A stretch of 57,670 bases of DNA, taken from NCBI GenBank assembly GCA_008000375.1, contig SMOI01000208.1, positions 1 through 57,670 on the forward strand. Direction: 5' to 3'. This document shows, in pieces, positions 31,186 to 42,046 of this stretch. The position numbers and the translations under genes are program-made. The stretch is from Poteriospumella lacustris (Eukaryota > Sar > Chrysophyceae > Chromulinales > Dinobryaceae). The notes below the pieces were generated by a model. The model ran no database searches and was not told where the DNA came from. It saw nothing but the letters and a program-made list of their open reading frames with translations. Position 1 is the first letter of the stretch. Each line of letters opens with the position of its first letter.

Positions 31186-32259
31186 TCACCCCAGTCTCGA
31201 CTGCTGATACGCCGACGCGCCATCGAACATACCTCGCACATCGGTGGTCGGACTTACCTGCCACGAGGCTATCGGCTGGTTGAAGCGGGATGCGTTGGCG
31301 AACATACAGTACATAGTAGTGACCTGACTCACATCCCAGCCCGACAACGACTGGTTGAACGACGAAGCGCCGTAGAACATGTTCATCATATCGGTGACTT
31401 GACTCACGTTCCAGCTATCCAGCGGCTGATTGAACAGGGAGGCATGGTAGAACATACCACGCATTGTGGTAACCTGACTCACGTTCCAGCCTGACAACGG
31501 CTGGTTAAATGAGGTGGCTCGGCAAAAGATACAACCCATCTTGGTAACCTTCCCCACGTCCCAAGTGGCTAGCGTTTGATTGAACAGCGTTGCATCTTTA
31601 AACATGGAACCCATCCCAGTGACCTGGCTCACATTCCACGTCGCCAAAGGCTGGTTGAACAGGGACGCACCGGCGAACATGTAACTCATATTCCGAACCT
31701 GCTTGACGTCCCAGCTGTCCAGCGGCTGATTGAAAGCATTCGCATTGGTGAATATACACTTCATATTGGTGACGTTGCTCACATGCCATGTGGACAACGG
31801 CTGATTAAACGTTGTGGCACCATCAAACATATAGCTCATGGTCGTGACGTTGCTCACGTTCCACGTGGTCAAAGGCTGGTTGAACTGGACCACCTCGGAA
31901 AACATATCAGCCATCGTCGTCACGCGCCGTACGTCCCATCGGTCGATCCGGTCGTTGAACGAGGGGCTGTCCAGTAACGCCTCCATATTGGTGACCTCAC
32001 TGACGTCCCACTCGTTGATCTCGCCGTACAGCTGCAACGCTCGGGCTCGGTCGCGGCACCACAGAAGCACAGCCGTCGGCAGTGTCTCGTCATCGAACGA
32101 CACCCAGGCATAGTCCTTGATCATCTGACGAACACCATAGGGCAAGACGCGGTCACCAAACTGCTTGGTCACAACGCGGTACAGACACAGGTCAACCAGT
32201 AAAGGTATCGGGTGGTCAGTGTAATGGAAAATAGTCGCGTTCGTAGGTGAAGGGATCGT
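31186..32259 (-). CDS. DUF285 repeat protein lacking an ATG start
   Basis: The frame is homologous to the local DUF285 family over its full length: N-terminal module (IPLLVDLCLYRVV, VLPYGVRQMIKDYAWVSFDD) and about eleven 25-residue repeats (FNQPLSTWNVSNVTTM...), ending FDGASAYQQSRLG. Where the paralogue at 23013 starts ATGATCCCTTCACC, this gene has ACGATCCCTTCACC (ACG at 32259-32257). A stop lies 15 bases further upstream in the same frame, so no upstream ATG is available without splicing. The first internal ATG falls at Met in VRQMIKDY. Options: ACG initiation, an upstream exon, or an early-stage pseudogene. The repeat array itself is undamaged. No signal peptide. Confidence 0.7.
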   Translation of the reverse strand, partial: TIPSPTNATIFHYTDHPIPLLVDLCLYRVVTKQFGDRVLPYGVRQMIKDYAWVSFDDETLPTAVLLWCRDRARALQLYGEINEWDVSEVTNMEALLDSPSFNDRIDRWDVRRVTTMADMFSEVVQFNQPLTTWNVSNVTTMSYMFDGATTFNQPLSTWHVSNVTNMKCIFTNANAFNQPLDSWDVKQVRNMSYMFAGASLFNQPLATWNVSQVTGMGSMFKDATLFNQTLATWDVGKVTKMGCIFCRATSFNQPLSGWNVSQVTTMRGMFYHASLFNQPLDSWNVSQVTDMMNMFYGASSFNQSLSGWDVSQVTTMYCMFANASRFNQPIASWQVSPTTDVRGMFDGASAYQQSRLG

Positions 32260-32268
32260 AGTGGGCAA

Positions 32269-32730
32269 GGTATTCTACAACAGATGAGGTTTTCAGACAT
32301 CTCATATCGATGGTTGAAATGGCCAATTACCTCGGTGGCTTGCATCGTACACTGTTGCGGCGGTGGTGTTTAGTTTGGATTAATGGTTGAGTCTGGTGGT
32401 AATGGGTAACCAACAAGATTTGATTCATGTCGATGTTGTCGGGCCAATCACTTTGTCGGTGCTGTGGCGTTTGGCATATTGTACGTTTTTGGTGGACCGG
32501 ATAAGCTGGCCATCTGTGTTTGGTTGTGGCAATACGTACGCCAACCGTTGCTCTACTGTTGCATCGTTAACCACACCTTACTTTAGTATTTACTAATCCG
32601 CTATGTGGGGAACGAAGAATAATGAAGAGCTTCGATGAATTGAACACCTAGGCTCGCAGAAGATAAAATACCAAACGTGTTTGATACAATTGGTGTGATA
32701 TACCCCTTCCATACGAACGATGTCGTCACC
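32269..32730. other. Intergenic, no gene seen
   Basis: TTG/GTG-rich sequence upstream of the ATG-less DUF285 gene. No supported feature. Confidence 0.45.
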
Positions 32731-33100
32731 TCACGATTCACCGTTTTTCCAGACACGAATCAACGCAAGAACATAGCATCTTTCCATATGGCGGAAAGTC
32801 GCCAATGGTCGAACGATTGAATGAAACGTCATCGCTTGATGTGACATACCGGCTACAATTTGTACATACATTCCTTTGATATAGCGGTTGATCGAATGCA
32901 CTGGTATGGGCAAACACAGAACTCAAATCGGTAACATGGTGTATCTTCCAACAATTCAATGGGAAACCAATCCTTCGTTCCCTTATCCTTTTTACCGTGA
33001 ATCCGGTGCCATTGCTACCGAAACCTACGAGTGAAAAGCCGACTGTTATAAAATCATCGTTGTCCCAGCCCTCAATATCCAACAACTCTTCGTACATAGT
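32731..33100 (-). pseudogene. Decayed DUF285 relic
   Basis: A minus-strand frame of 119 codons contains WKIHHVTDLSSVFAHTSAFDQPL followed by weaker traces (SFNRSTIGDF). These match the WDV-VTDM-MF-A-FNQPL pattern of DUF285 repeats at about two units, surrounded by unrelated sequence. It lacks the N-terminal module. Confidence 0.55.
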
Positions 33101-33421
33101 ACACTCCTATTGTGGTAGAACATGAAAGAGCACGACATGATGTGCCCGAGGCAGTGGAGCACACACCGTCGCCACGGTAGCGGTGGCCGTCTCTACAGCA
33201 TGTGTTCGAGGTGGTGGAAAGTACATTTTGATATTGCGTATATGAGCGTACGTAGTAACATAACGAATAACGACAAATGTACTATGAGTAGGACGGTCGT
33301 TCGGTTGTCGCGGAGGAGAGAGCACGGTGATCGACCACGGCGATCGATCAAAATCACAATAGTATCGGAACGAACAAGCTGTTACCATCAAACTTCTGAC
33401 TCAAAGGAACCAGAGTAACGT

Positions 33422-35151
33422 ATGTTATCGTCCGTAGAATTAATGATGCCCAAAAGCGTTGATCACCACTCCAATATCCACGCTATCTCTGCTGCTTCAT
33501 CGTCCAACTCACCGAACTCACAATCCACCATGCCTACAACGATATACCAACCATCACAACCAGTTCTTTGCTCGATGTTACAAGAATCATGTTGGAGATT
33601 GACTTGGGCGTGGTCGCGTTGGCAACCAAAGCGACTTGAAGTGCGATCCGACTCGACGCTGCGGCTGTACCCTGACGAGTCATCTCAGTCGCCCACAGCC
33701 TCCACTGTCATTTCACCATTTCACACGCTTGCTGTTCCGCTGACAACGCAAAAGGCAAGTGAAGCCCCGCTGTTGTTTCAGCTGCATGACGTCCGCGTGG
33801 TACAGATGAATCATCGTCTGTGGTTGGAGGACAGTTCCGCGAACGACGCCGAAACAGACACGAAGCATGTGAAAGAAACCCACGAAATGGGCCTTATATT
33901 GCAATTACAGGCGGAGAACGGTCGACCTACGCAGTTGCGGATTGTGTTGCCCATGGATCAGTGGCCCTCGCTGCTACAAGCACTGCAGCTGCTCTCTGCC
34001 AACGCCAATGTCGATGAGATCGGCCGAATTTCGATCACTGGCCCCATGCAATTACACCTGCAGCTGCAACAGAAGTCGCCACTGTCGACTAAGCCAGCGT
34101 ACGGATCCATCATGCGGCATACCGTCGCCTACGCCATGGACGACGTCCACTCCCGCACACGTACCGAGCGCATCGTCGCGAGACGTGGTGTGTTCCACTG
34201 GCTACCGGTCGCCTACAGCAACGACCTCGTGCATGGCGCTTGGTGGTATGTACTGGCATCATTGGTGCTCACGGTCGCCTCCGCGATGGTGCTGATCAAC
34301 GCGTACCATCGTCGGTATCTCGGCGAGGACGATTCGACGTTGGATACGTTTCGTTATCGCGCCGCGTGGGTGGCCATGACCATCTCCGGGTTCCTGTTCA
34401 CCTTGGGCTCCTTTGCCTTTGTCCGCGCGACACATGACGATCCGCCACTGCCACCATTGTTCGCAGGGCCACGGTGGCACCACCTACAAAGCGACGAACT
34501 CCTCGGAGCCTGGTTGTTCTTTTGGGGAACGGTCCCAGTCGTTCCTTATACCTTGCTGTATCTGGCCCAATCCCATGGAGCGACCACATACTGGGTTTTC
34601 CTCGCCATCGGCTGTCTCGTGGTGTATACCATGGGTCTCTTTGTCCATGCGTGCTACCCCTCCGACAAGGTAAGTTGGTTATCTGTCTGTCGCCACCGTC
34701 TGTGGACGCGTTCTCTCACCTTTCTTTTAACTGTCTTCGTAGGAGCCTACCCCGTGGATACAACCGCTGGCACAGCTTCTCTGTCGTCTGTGCTGCAGTC
34801 GTGCCTTTGTGGCGAAGCATTTGGCGAACGATTGGTTGGCGGGCAATTGGCTCATGTTGTGGACCATGGCCGCCTTGTCGATGGTATGTGGGGTGTTCTT
34901 TCTCGTCGCCGTGGTCGCCAACGACAACAATGTCGCCTGTTTCCAAGCCCTCGCCACGTTTCTGTCGATGGCCGGGTATACAGTCGGGTCGTTGTATTGG
35001 ACGGCCGCGTCGTATCCACCACCCGAACCGCTATCGCCGCCCCTGGAAGCCCCGAGCAAAGCCACGGTGGACAACGCCATCGTAGGTGCCGTGCCACCGC
35101 CCAAGACGGTACATACGGGTGGCACGGACGCCGAGAACAGAGGCATCGACG

Positions 35152-35188
<37 letters not shown>

Positions 35189-35219
35189 CTTCGCCGTCGC
35201 TACGGTAACCACCGTCTAG
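33422..35219 (+). CDS. Multi-pass membrane protein of unknown family (two exons)
   Basis: Exons 33422-34669 and 34743-35219; the intron is 73 nt (GTAAGT...CGTAG), phase 0, joining YPSDK to EPTPWIQPL; 574 residues. Without splicing the frame loses the last two membrane segments. Residues 1-255 are a soluble polar region with a possible beta-rich core (LLFQLHDVRVVQMN, GLILQLQ). About six hydrophobic segments follow: WYVLASLVLTVASAMVLI, AWVAMTISGFLFTLGSFAF, AWLFFWGTVPVVPYTLLYL, VFLAIGCLVVYTMGLFVHA, then two after the intron (MLWTMAALSMVCGVFFLVAV, ATFLSMAGYTVGSLYW). The C-terminus has a run of about 11 Asn. No signal peptide. I do not recognise the family; a transporter or sensor is possible. Confidence 0.75.
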
Positions 35220-35798
35220 CTGCCATGCAGGACAGGACCTACGCTGCCGTTGTTTCCTGACAGGACCTTTTCCAACCCCCACAACAAGCCGCCAACGGAA
35301 CCACTACAGCATCGGCATATAACCCTGGATGGTATCTTGCGGTGGGTTCAACGTTTGAATCGTGATATGGGTTTGCCCATGCCAGCGTATTCAATCAACC
35401 GCTGGATCATCGGGATATCTCGCACATCACCAACACGACACAGCTCTTTGATCAACTACATTCTTTCAATCAACCGTTAGATATAAATTTGTGGAATGTT
35501 TCCCACAAGACGGACATGTCTGATCTGTAGCTTCTGGCGCTTACCCCCACATGACGAAATTGACTGGTTTGTTCTCGTAAGCATCCGCGTTCAATCTACC
35601 GGGACCTTTGATTACATGGGATGACCTTTTGGCTTGGTTTGACATGTGCAAGGACGCGGTGACTCTTAACATAGATGATATGTGTTTTCGGGTGGCGGCT
35701 GAAAACGACAGCATTAAAGTTTGAGTTGTAACATTTGATTTCGTCATCATCAAACTAAAAGAAAGACTAGCATTTTGCTGGGCTGGACAACGGCAGTA
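35220..35798 (+). pseudogene. DUF285 relic in an otherwise empty intergenic region
   Basis: About 35365-35530 reads, in one + frame, as FNQPLDHRDISHITNTTQLF then FNQPLDINLWNVSHKTDMSDL and a stop. These are two DUF285 units with substitutions. Weaker traces (CKDAVTLNIDDM) follow to about 35690. There is no N-terminal module and no start. Confidence 0.6.
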
Positions 35799-36269
35799 CC
35801 GGATTTGTACTATCTTTTAGTATTGGTAATTAAATAGTTATTTGTTCAAATACTAATTTGATTACGAGTCGCTCAAAGTAGCAAATAAATTACCCCCGAA
35901 GAATATCAATTTCAGGAAAATTACTGTACCTCTATACCACTGTTGTATTCTAAAATACTGAGTAGTCTGCCTCTGTTGTACTGTGCAGTCCCGCACAAAT
36001 TAATACTCTTTCTTCAAGCGTTGCACAACTGCGTTATTGACTTTACGTCAGCTGCAGAAAGACGCCACTGGTTTTATCAATATTGAAAGATAATGATCTC
36101 ATAAGCAGACGTGCTCCGTACCTACCTGCCCTCTAACATTTTAGCCGCAGCAGGCGTGACACTGGATAAGTAAAAGTATTGTCCGTGACAAATACCAATT
36201 TGGAAACAATTATTCAACATCGTCATAAAATACCAAATACTCCTATACCAAAAGATAGTACAAATCCGG
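35799..36269. mobile_element. MITE-like element with 20-bp terminal inverted repeats
   Basis: The left end CCGGATTTGTACTATCTTTT (35799-35818) is matched perfectly by the reverse complement of the right end (36250-36269). With two mismatches the match extends to about 27 bases. Both ends are flanked by TA (35797-35798 and 36270-36271), the target duplication of Tc1/mariner-type elements. The 471-bp interior is AT-rich and has no transposase-like frame, so a non-autonomous element is inferred. It sits in the 1.3-kb gap before the second Sel1 gene. Confidence 0.65.
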
Positions 36270-36550
36270 TAGTGGCGCCGGAGAGGAGAAGACACGTTGT
36301 CTCGACTAACGGACGACAACGACAAGTGACAACTCGACCGGCGACAAAGCAGTTTCTTTTTTTCAGGTTCCTTTTTCTTTGGTCGCCAACGACAACATGG
36401 ACCAGGACCTGTGGTCTGACAAGGTCGTTTATTGTAGAAAGCCAATCGGATTGAAGACGTGCTTATGGTCGTTCTGAATGTCTTGAGGTGGTGCGACGAA
36501 AGAAGGAACGATCTTGATCAAGCGTTTGTCTGTGGTGGCGGTGAGAGAAA

Positions 36551-39500
36551 ATGGGCAATGGAGAACTGTCGAAGAGCTTTTACCCCGATTCACCTTTATT
36601 TTCATCCTCTGAGGTGGCTATAAAAGCCTCAAAGTCATCATCATCAACATCATCGGAGCATAAGCCCGACACCATCGCGCGATGGTACTATAAATGCGCA
36701 GCTTGTTGGGTACCGCGGAATCTCTACAAACTGGAGGCCGAAGCGCGCCGTGGATCGAAATTGGCACGATGCTTCCTGGCACGAATGCATGTATACGATG
36801 CCACCTTCATCAAGAAAGACGCAGATAAGGCTGCCTTGCTCGTAGAAGGATTGGTGCCATGGCTGCAAGTGGAGAGTTCTGCCGATGACTCGGCCTCTCA
36901 TATCTACGCCGTCTACTTGCTGGCGACGTGCTATGCCAAGGGCATTGGTGTGGAACAAAACACACAGACCGCTTATCAATTGTACTCTACCGCGGCGTTG
37001 GAAGGTTATCATTGTGCTCAAAATGCGCTGGCGAAGTGCTACAAACAAGGTTTTGGCATCGAAACGGACATTCATCAGTCGATGAAGTGGTTTTCGATGG
37101 CGGCCGAGGCCGGTCACGCCGAAGCCCAATACAATTTAGCGTACTGCTATGAACATGGTATCGGGGTGGAAGCGAGTAATGACCTGGCGTTGCACTATTA
37201 TCGCCTCTCCGCCGAACAGGGCAATGCGCATGCACTGTACAGCCTCGGTTGGTATCTGCGCCATCATCGATTCAAAGAAGCGAAAGGGGACCGGGACCTG
37301 GGCCATGCTGGCACCAATAACAACGACAATAGCAGTGGCAATGGCAGCAGCAGCAGCAGTAGTAGTCGAAGTAAACGAGAGGATTTCGACAAATCGATGC
37401 AGTTGTTCTTGATCGCGGCAGAAAAGGGCTTGGCGGAAGCCCAGTATATCGTCGGTTTGAGCTACGATATGGGCAACGAGGACGACGACGACGACGACGA
37501 GGAAGACACCGAGGAAGTAGGAGCTGGTACTGAGGATACAGACACTGCGCACCAGACACCAAAGAAAGGGTCTTCGCTGATCAACGAATCGTATTTCCTG
37601 ACCACTCCGCAGGCCCAATATCACACCCCCGTGAAACAAGCGCTGCTCGATGCTCAAACGGCCAATGCGAGCGCTGTCAAATCTATGATCTTCTCGCCCG
37701 CTGAGAAACAACGGTATCTACCCGCAGAGTCCCCGGCGAACCTCCAACACATCTCCTTGTTGGCGTATTTCTCCCCGACGCATACGTCGACACCGCTGTT
37801 GTCCACCACCACGACCGCTGCTCTACCGCCGCTCCCGACCGTCGCAGCAGGAAGCAGCACCCACGGGAGCGCCACGGCTCGTGTACTGCCTAACCCGCCT
37901 CCTCTTCCTCCTCTTGCCCCGTCGGGTAGAGAAGTCCTGCTCTACACCTCCCCCAACCCGCAATATCAACAATCCACCACCACCACGGACACTGCCGTAC
38001 CGTCCACACGTTTTCACGTACGACGGAATCCCACCGAAGCCTTTCGTTGGTATCTGATGGCCGCGGAACAGGGACATGCCGGTGCACAATGTAACGTGGG
38101 CTACGCGTACATGACGGAGGAAGGGTTGCCCGACGATCTGCGACAGACGTATCTCACCCGGTCGGCAACGATGAGTCACTGCACTGTCACTGTCACTGTC
38201 AAGAAGGAAGCAGGTGAAGGCGGCGGCGACGGCGATGACGAGGAAACGCAGTATCAACGGTGGCGGGAGGCACAGGCGGTGTATTGGTATCAAGCGAGTG
38301 CCGCCCAAGAACACGACGAAGGGCAATACAACTTGGGTGTCTGTTATCGACACGGGGATGGCGGTTTGTCGGTGAGCTTTGCAGAGGCGATGCGGTGGTT
38401 TGCCCTGGCCGCAAAACAGGGCAACTGCAAAGCGCAGTATGAACTGGGCAAGGGGTATCGCCATTTGCATTATCTGTCTCAACGGCTGCGATGGCGCCAA
38501 CGAATGCACCCGCAACCGCAACCGCAGCCGAAGCTGCCATCGCCACCGTCAACGGAAACGTTGCTCGGGATACCGACGACGACGACGGTCGATTGGCCGA
38601 ACGACAGTTTCATTCAGTGGCAGCTGTCTGCGCAACAGGGATTCGTACCCGCGATGACGGCGCTGTCGGAGAGTTACGAATACGGCTTTGGGGTCCGTAA
38701 GAGCTCCCTCGAGGCGCGGAAATGGTGTCTCTTGGCCTGTGGCGTCGACGAAGCCTGGATTCAACAGCGGCAACGCACGGAAACGATCACGGTGGAGGTG
38801 CTGCAAGACTTAGACCTCACCGCCACCGTCACGGAGGAACAAGGCGAAGCGTTCTTCCGGTTGGCCTGTGCGTATTTGCCGGAATTGGCTGGGGACACGG
38901 ACAGTTCTACCACCGCAGCTGTCACGGTGACGCAGCCACAGCCACCGGCACCGCTGGTGAAGAAGAAAAGCAGCGTTGCTCTCACGACGACGACCGGTGG
39001 CAGTGGAGCGACCAGTAGGAACCCGTACGCGCGACGGTTGAACGTCAGTGACGCCTCCCGGTCCGTCGCGTGGACCGCGATGTGGTGTGCGGCTCACGCG
39101 GGACACGCGCTGGCGCGTGGCTATGTGGCACAGCACCTGTGGGAACCGCAAGTGCTCCGCCCGCTGTATCGTCCGTCCTCACCCACGACGGCGGTGGCGG
39201 CGGTGTCCGTCTACCTGGCGGTAGACGCGGTGGAGCAGCTGTGGCAGAGCTATCTGCCCCTGGTCCAAGAGGTGCTGCACGCGTTGGAGACGCGTCGACG
39301 GCGATTGTCCTCCTCTGAAGCATCCGCTGCGCTTCCGACCACCGCCGAGCCCACGACGGCCACCGCGGTGGTGCACAGCCGAGGCGCGGAGAGTGAAGCG
39401 GTGGTGGGGTCGCCGGCTCAGGTGATGGCGCTGTGTGAACGAGGCGAGCGGGTCCTGTTCACGCAGCTGTTGTCGTCGTGGGATGCCCCCGCCACCTTTC

Positions 39501-42046
39501 CGTGGAAGAGCTCCGGCGGTGACAACGCGGCAGCGAACACTGCCGCCGCCGCCGTAGCGACGTTGGTGTCTTCGTGGCAGGCGGAGGCGGTGGAAGCGGA
39601 GGAAGAGAAAGAGCTGTTGTGGTGGTTGGATGCGATGGAAGAAGACGCGACAGCCCGTTCGAATAGCGGCGGTGGTAGCGGTGGTAGCGGTAGCGGTGGT
39701 GGTGGTTCTGGTGGTGTGACTGGTGGTGCAGCGCAGCCACCGTCGGGGACACACAGCAGCCCACGGTCCCGTGACGTGTACGCGTTGAAACGGGACGTGT
39801 ACGCGCACGCGGCGTACATGATCGCGCGTCAGTGCGAGCGCTATTTGCACAGCCAGAGCGACACCGACGCCGTCGCTGATGCTGACGTCGACGGCAACGT
39901 CGACATGACCATCGGCGACGGCGCTGCGGAGGACGGTGACGCCTTGGCCGCCGTAGAACAACGCTTACGCGACGGGGCCGGTGCCTTCCTCGCATCCCAA
40001 TCGCTGTACCCCGCCTCCGCCGAGACGACAACGACAACGACCGCTGCGCAGTGGTCGGTGGTGTACACGCTGTATCACTTCGCAGCGGTGGCCGCGAATC
40101 ATTCGCGTGCGCAGCATCGTTTGGCGAGTCTGTTGATGGAGCAGATGGTCGCCGATCGCCTCTCCCTCGCGACGCTGTACACCCTCGTGGCCCAACCAGA
40201 GGCGGCGGCGACGTCGGCGGCGTTTGCCGCGGGGTCACCGGCGTACGCCTGGTGGCGCCTCGTGGTGCACGCCGCGCAGCAGGTCTCGTCGCCGGTCTCG
40301 TCGCCGGCACCGTCGACGATCTGGGAGCTGTTCGGCTGGCGGGACGCTCTGCGGACGATGGCGTTGCGATGGTGGCACCCGTTGGCGGTCACGGCGGCGG
40401 CGTCGACCGGCGTCGAAGCGCCATCGTCTTACGCCTCGTGGATCGCCGCCTATCGAGTGGGGCTGGTCTATGAGGCCTGGGCTCAAGAGTTGAAAACGGT
40501 GGCGGAGCTGCCCTCGCTCCAGCCCCGCGGCCACGACGAAAGCGATGAGCCCGACGCCGCCGAAGACGACGACGCAGCGATGGCCGCGACGAGTCACGAG
40601 GTGCTGCCCGCCTTGCCACGGTTCACCACCACCGAGCTGGACACAACGGCTACGGCACCGACGGCGGCGGCGATCGATGACGAGACCGGCGCGACACGGC
40701 TGTGGGCCCAGTACCTCTTCCACCGATGTGTCTCGAACGACGCCGCCGACGACGACGACGCGGTGCTCAGCCGCTCGCTCTTCCGTCACCCCGCGTCCAC
40801 CGCCAACGTCACCGCCACCGCCACCGCGATGGCGTCCCCGCCACGGTCACCGTTACGTCGTACGGCGTCGTCGTCGTTGGTCTCGTTGCCCTCGGCGGCC
40901 GTGTCGCCGTCCTCGGCGTCCTCCTCAGCGAAGAGCGCCACCACCGCGTTGTCGTGGACGGTGGTCAAGCCCTGGACCAACGATGGTCGCTACGTCGACG
41001 CGGTGCAACGTCTCGTGGAGCGATGGTCGCGGCAGTGTCAACAGCAGTCGATCTGGTTCTTCTACCACGCCGCCAGTGGCGGTGCCGTTGGCAGTGCCAG
41101 TGCGGTCGTCCCTGTCGCCGAGGTGACCTCTCCCGTGGCCGCCCGGCGGGGCTATTACCTCGCGCAGTACGCGCTGGCGTGGAGCTGTGAGGAACACCTC
41201 GCGGCGGTGTTGTACGGTAGCGGTGCCGTGGGGCAAGAGCGACAAGCGGCGGCGGCGGTGCGGTGGTACGAGGCGGTGGCCGAGCGGGCCTCGGCGGTGA
41301 TCGCTGCGCTACATCCGCCGCCTCCGCAGCCTCCGCAGCCTCCGCACAGCGACGAGCGCACAACGGCGGCGGGGCTGGCGTCGTGTTGGCAGCTGGATGA
41401 CCAAGCGGAAGAATGGCTGGTCGATGTCTTCCCCGTCGATTGGCTTGTGACCCACAACGACGCGACGGCAACAGCGACAGAGACAGCGACGGCGCCAGAG
41501 ACGGCGGCGGTGCAGTTGTGGCGTGAGCACTGGCGAGGCCGCCAGGAGACCGTCTCCGATGCCTGCTACGCCATCGCTCAGGCGTGGCAGAGCGACCATG
41601 CGCCGAGCGGCCGCAGCAGCAGCAGCGGTGAGGTGAGCAGCGGTGTCGGTGGCGGTGGTGGTGGGCTCCGTGAGGCGATTCGTTGGTACGAACGGGCCAT
41701 CGCCGTCGCCGAGGCGGCATCGGAGCGGCCGGTGCTACCGCAGTTAAAGGCGCTCTCTGTGACGGCGGAGGCCTCGTCGGGGAATGGCAAGGGCAAGCCC
41801 ATACAGCCACAGGCGGCAACTGCAGCCGCAGCCGCAGCCGCGGCAGGTGACGGAGACGAAGCCATCGAGCCTGGCCACGCCGAGGCGCTGTATCAGTTGG
41901 GCTGCATCTACCTCTACGGCGACACGGCGCAGGGTATCCCGCAACAGTTGCAGCCTGGGCGTTGTCTGTTGGAAGCCAGTGCCCGCTGTGGCCACGAAGA
42001 AGCTCGGCAGCTGATCAGTCTCTCGTCGGCGGTGGCTACACGGTAA
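36551..42046 (+). CDS. Giant Sel1-repeat protein (paralogue 2)
   Basis: ATG at 36551; 1831 residues, no intron needed. Sel1-like units: residues about 55-215 (LATCYAKGIGVEQN, AQNALAKCYKQGFGI, AQYNLAYCYEHGIGVE, ALYSLGWYL), 278-310 (AQYIVGLSYDMGN), 493-520 (AQCNVGYAYMTEEG), 573-640 (GQYNLGVCYRHGDGG, AQYELGKGY), 683-730 (ALSESYEYGFGV) and the C-terminus (ALYQLGCIYLYGD). Inserts are low-complexity: Ser run, Asp/Glu run (DDDDDDEED), Gly/Ser and Ala/Thr tracts, the longest in the second half. The layout parallels the gene at 10176 (N-terminal Sel1 block, long linkers, C-terminal unit), but repeats are more dispersed. Likely a cytosolic scaffold; partners unknown. Confidence 0.85.
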   Translation: MGNGELSKSFYPDSPLFSSSEVAIKASKSSSSTSSEHKPDTIARWYYKCAACWVPRNLYKLEAEARRGSKLARCFLARMHVYDATFIKKDADKAALLVEGLVPWLQVESSADDSASHIYAVYLLATCYAKGIGVEQNTQTAYQLYSTAALEGYHCAQNALAKCYKQGFGIETDIHQSMKWFSMAAEAGHAEAQYNLAYCYEHGIGVEASNDLALHYYRLSAEQGNAHALYSLGWYLRHHRFKEAKGDRDLGHAGTNNNDNSSGNGSSSSSSSRSKREDFDKSMQLFLIAAEKGLAEAQYIVGLSYDMGNEDDDDDDEEDTEEVGAGTEDTDTAHQTPKKGSSLINESYFLTTPQAQYHTPVKQALLDAQTANASAVKSMIFSPAEKQRYLPAESPANLQHISLLAYFSPTHTSTPLLSTTTTAALPPLPTVAAGSSTHGSATARVLPNPPPLPPLAPSGREVLLYTSPNPQYQQSTTTTDTAVPSTRFHVRRNPTEAFRWYLMAAEQGHAGAQCNVGYAYMTEEGLPDDLRQTYLTRSATMSHCTVTVTVKKEAGEGGGDGDDEETQYQRWREAQAVYWYQASAAQEHDEGQYNLGVCYRHGDGGLSVSFAEAMRWFALAAKQGNCKAQYELGKGYRHLHYLSQRLRWRQRMHPQPQPQPKLPSPPSTETLLGIPTTTTVDWPNDSFIQWQLSAQQGFVPAMTALSESYEYGFGVRKSSLEARKWCLLACGVDEAWIQQRQRTETITVEVLQDLDLTATVTEEQGEAFFRLACAYLPELAGDTDSSTTAAVTVTQPQPPAPLVKKKSSVALTTTTGGSGATSRNPYARRLNVSDASRSVAWTAMWCAAHAGHALARGYVAQHLWEPQVLRPLYRPSSPTTAVAAVSVYLAVDAVEQLWQSYLPLVQEVLHALETRRRRLSSSEASAALPTTAEPTTATAVVHSRGAESEAVVGSPAQVMALCERGERVLFTQLLSSWDAPATFPWKSSGGDNAAANTAAAAVATLVSSWQAEAVEAEEEKELLWWLDAMEEDATARSNSGGGSGGSGSGGGGSGGVTGGAAQPPSGTHSSPRSRDVYALKRDVYAHAAYMIARQCERYLHSQSDTDAVADADVDGNVDMTIGDGAAEDGDALAAVEQRLRDGAGAFLASQSLYPASAETTTTTTAAQWSVVYTLYHFAAVAANHSRAQHRLASLLMEQMVADRLSLATLYTLVAQPEAAATSAAFAAGSPAYAWWRLVVHAAQQVSSPVSSPAPSTIWELFGWRDALRTMALRWWHPLAVTAAASTGVEAPSSYASWIAAYRVGLVYEAWAQELKTVAELPSLQPRGHDESDEPDAAEDDDAAMAATSHEVLPALPRFTTTELDTTATAPTAAAIDDETGATRLWAQYLFHRCVSNDAADDDDAVLSRSLFRHPASTANVTATATAMASPPRSPLRRTASSSLVSLPSAAVSPSSASSSAKSATTALSWTVVKPWTNDGRYVDAVQRLVERWSRQCQQQSIWFFYHAASGGAVGSASAVVPVAEVTSPVAARRGYYLAQYALAWSCEEHLAAVLYGSGAVGQERQAAAAVRWYEAVAERASAVIAALHPPPPQPPQPPHSDERTTAAGLASCWQLDDQAEEWLVDVFPVDWLVTHNDATATATETATAPETAAVQLWREHWRGRQETVSDACYAIAQAWQSDHAPSGRSSSSGEVSSGVGGGGGGLREAIRWYERAIAVAEAASERPVLPQLKALSVTAEASSGNGKGKPIQPQAATAAAAAAAAGDGDEAIEPGHAEALYQLGCIYLYGDTAQGIPQQLQPGRCLLEASARCGHEEARQLISLSSAVATR

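Noticed and set aside
36551-36575. N-myristoylation of the second Sel1 protein (MGNGELSK)
   Set aside because: Gly2 is present but position 6 is Leu rather than Ser/Thr, so the site is weak.
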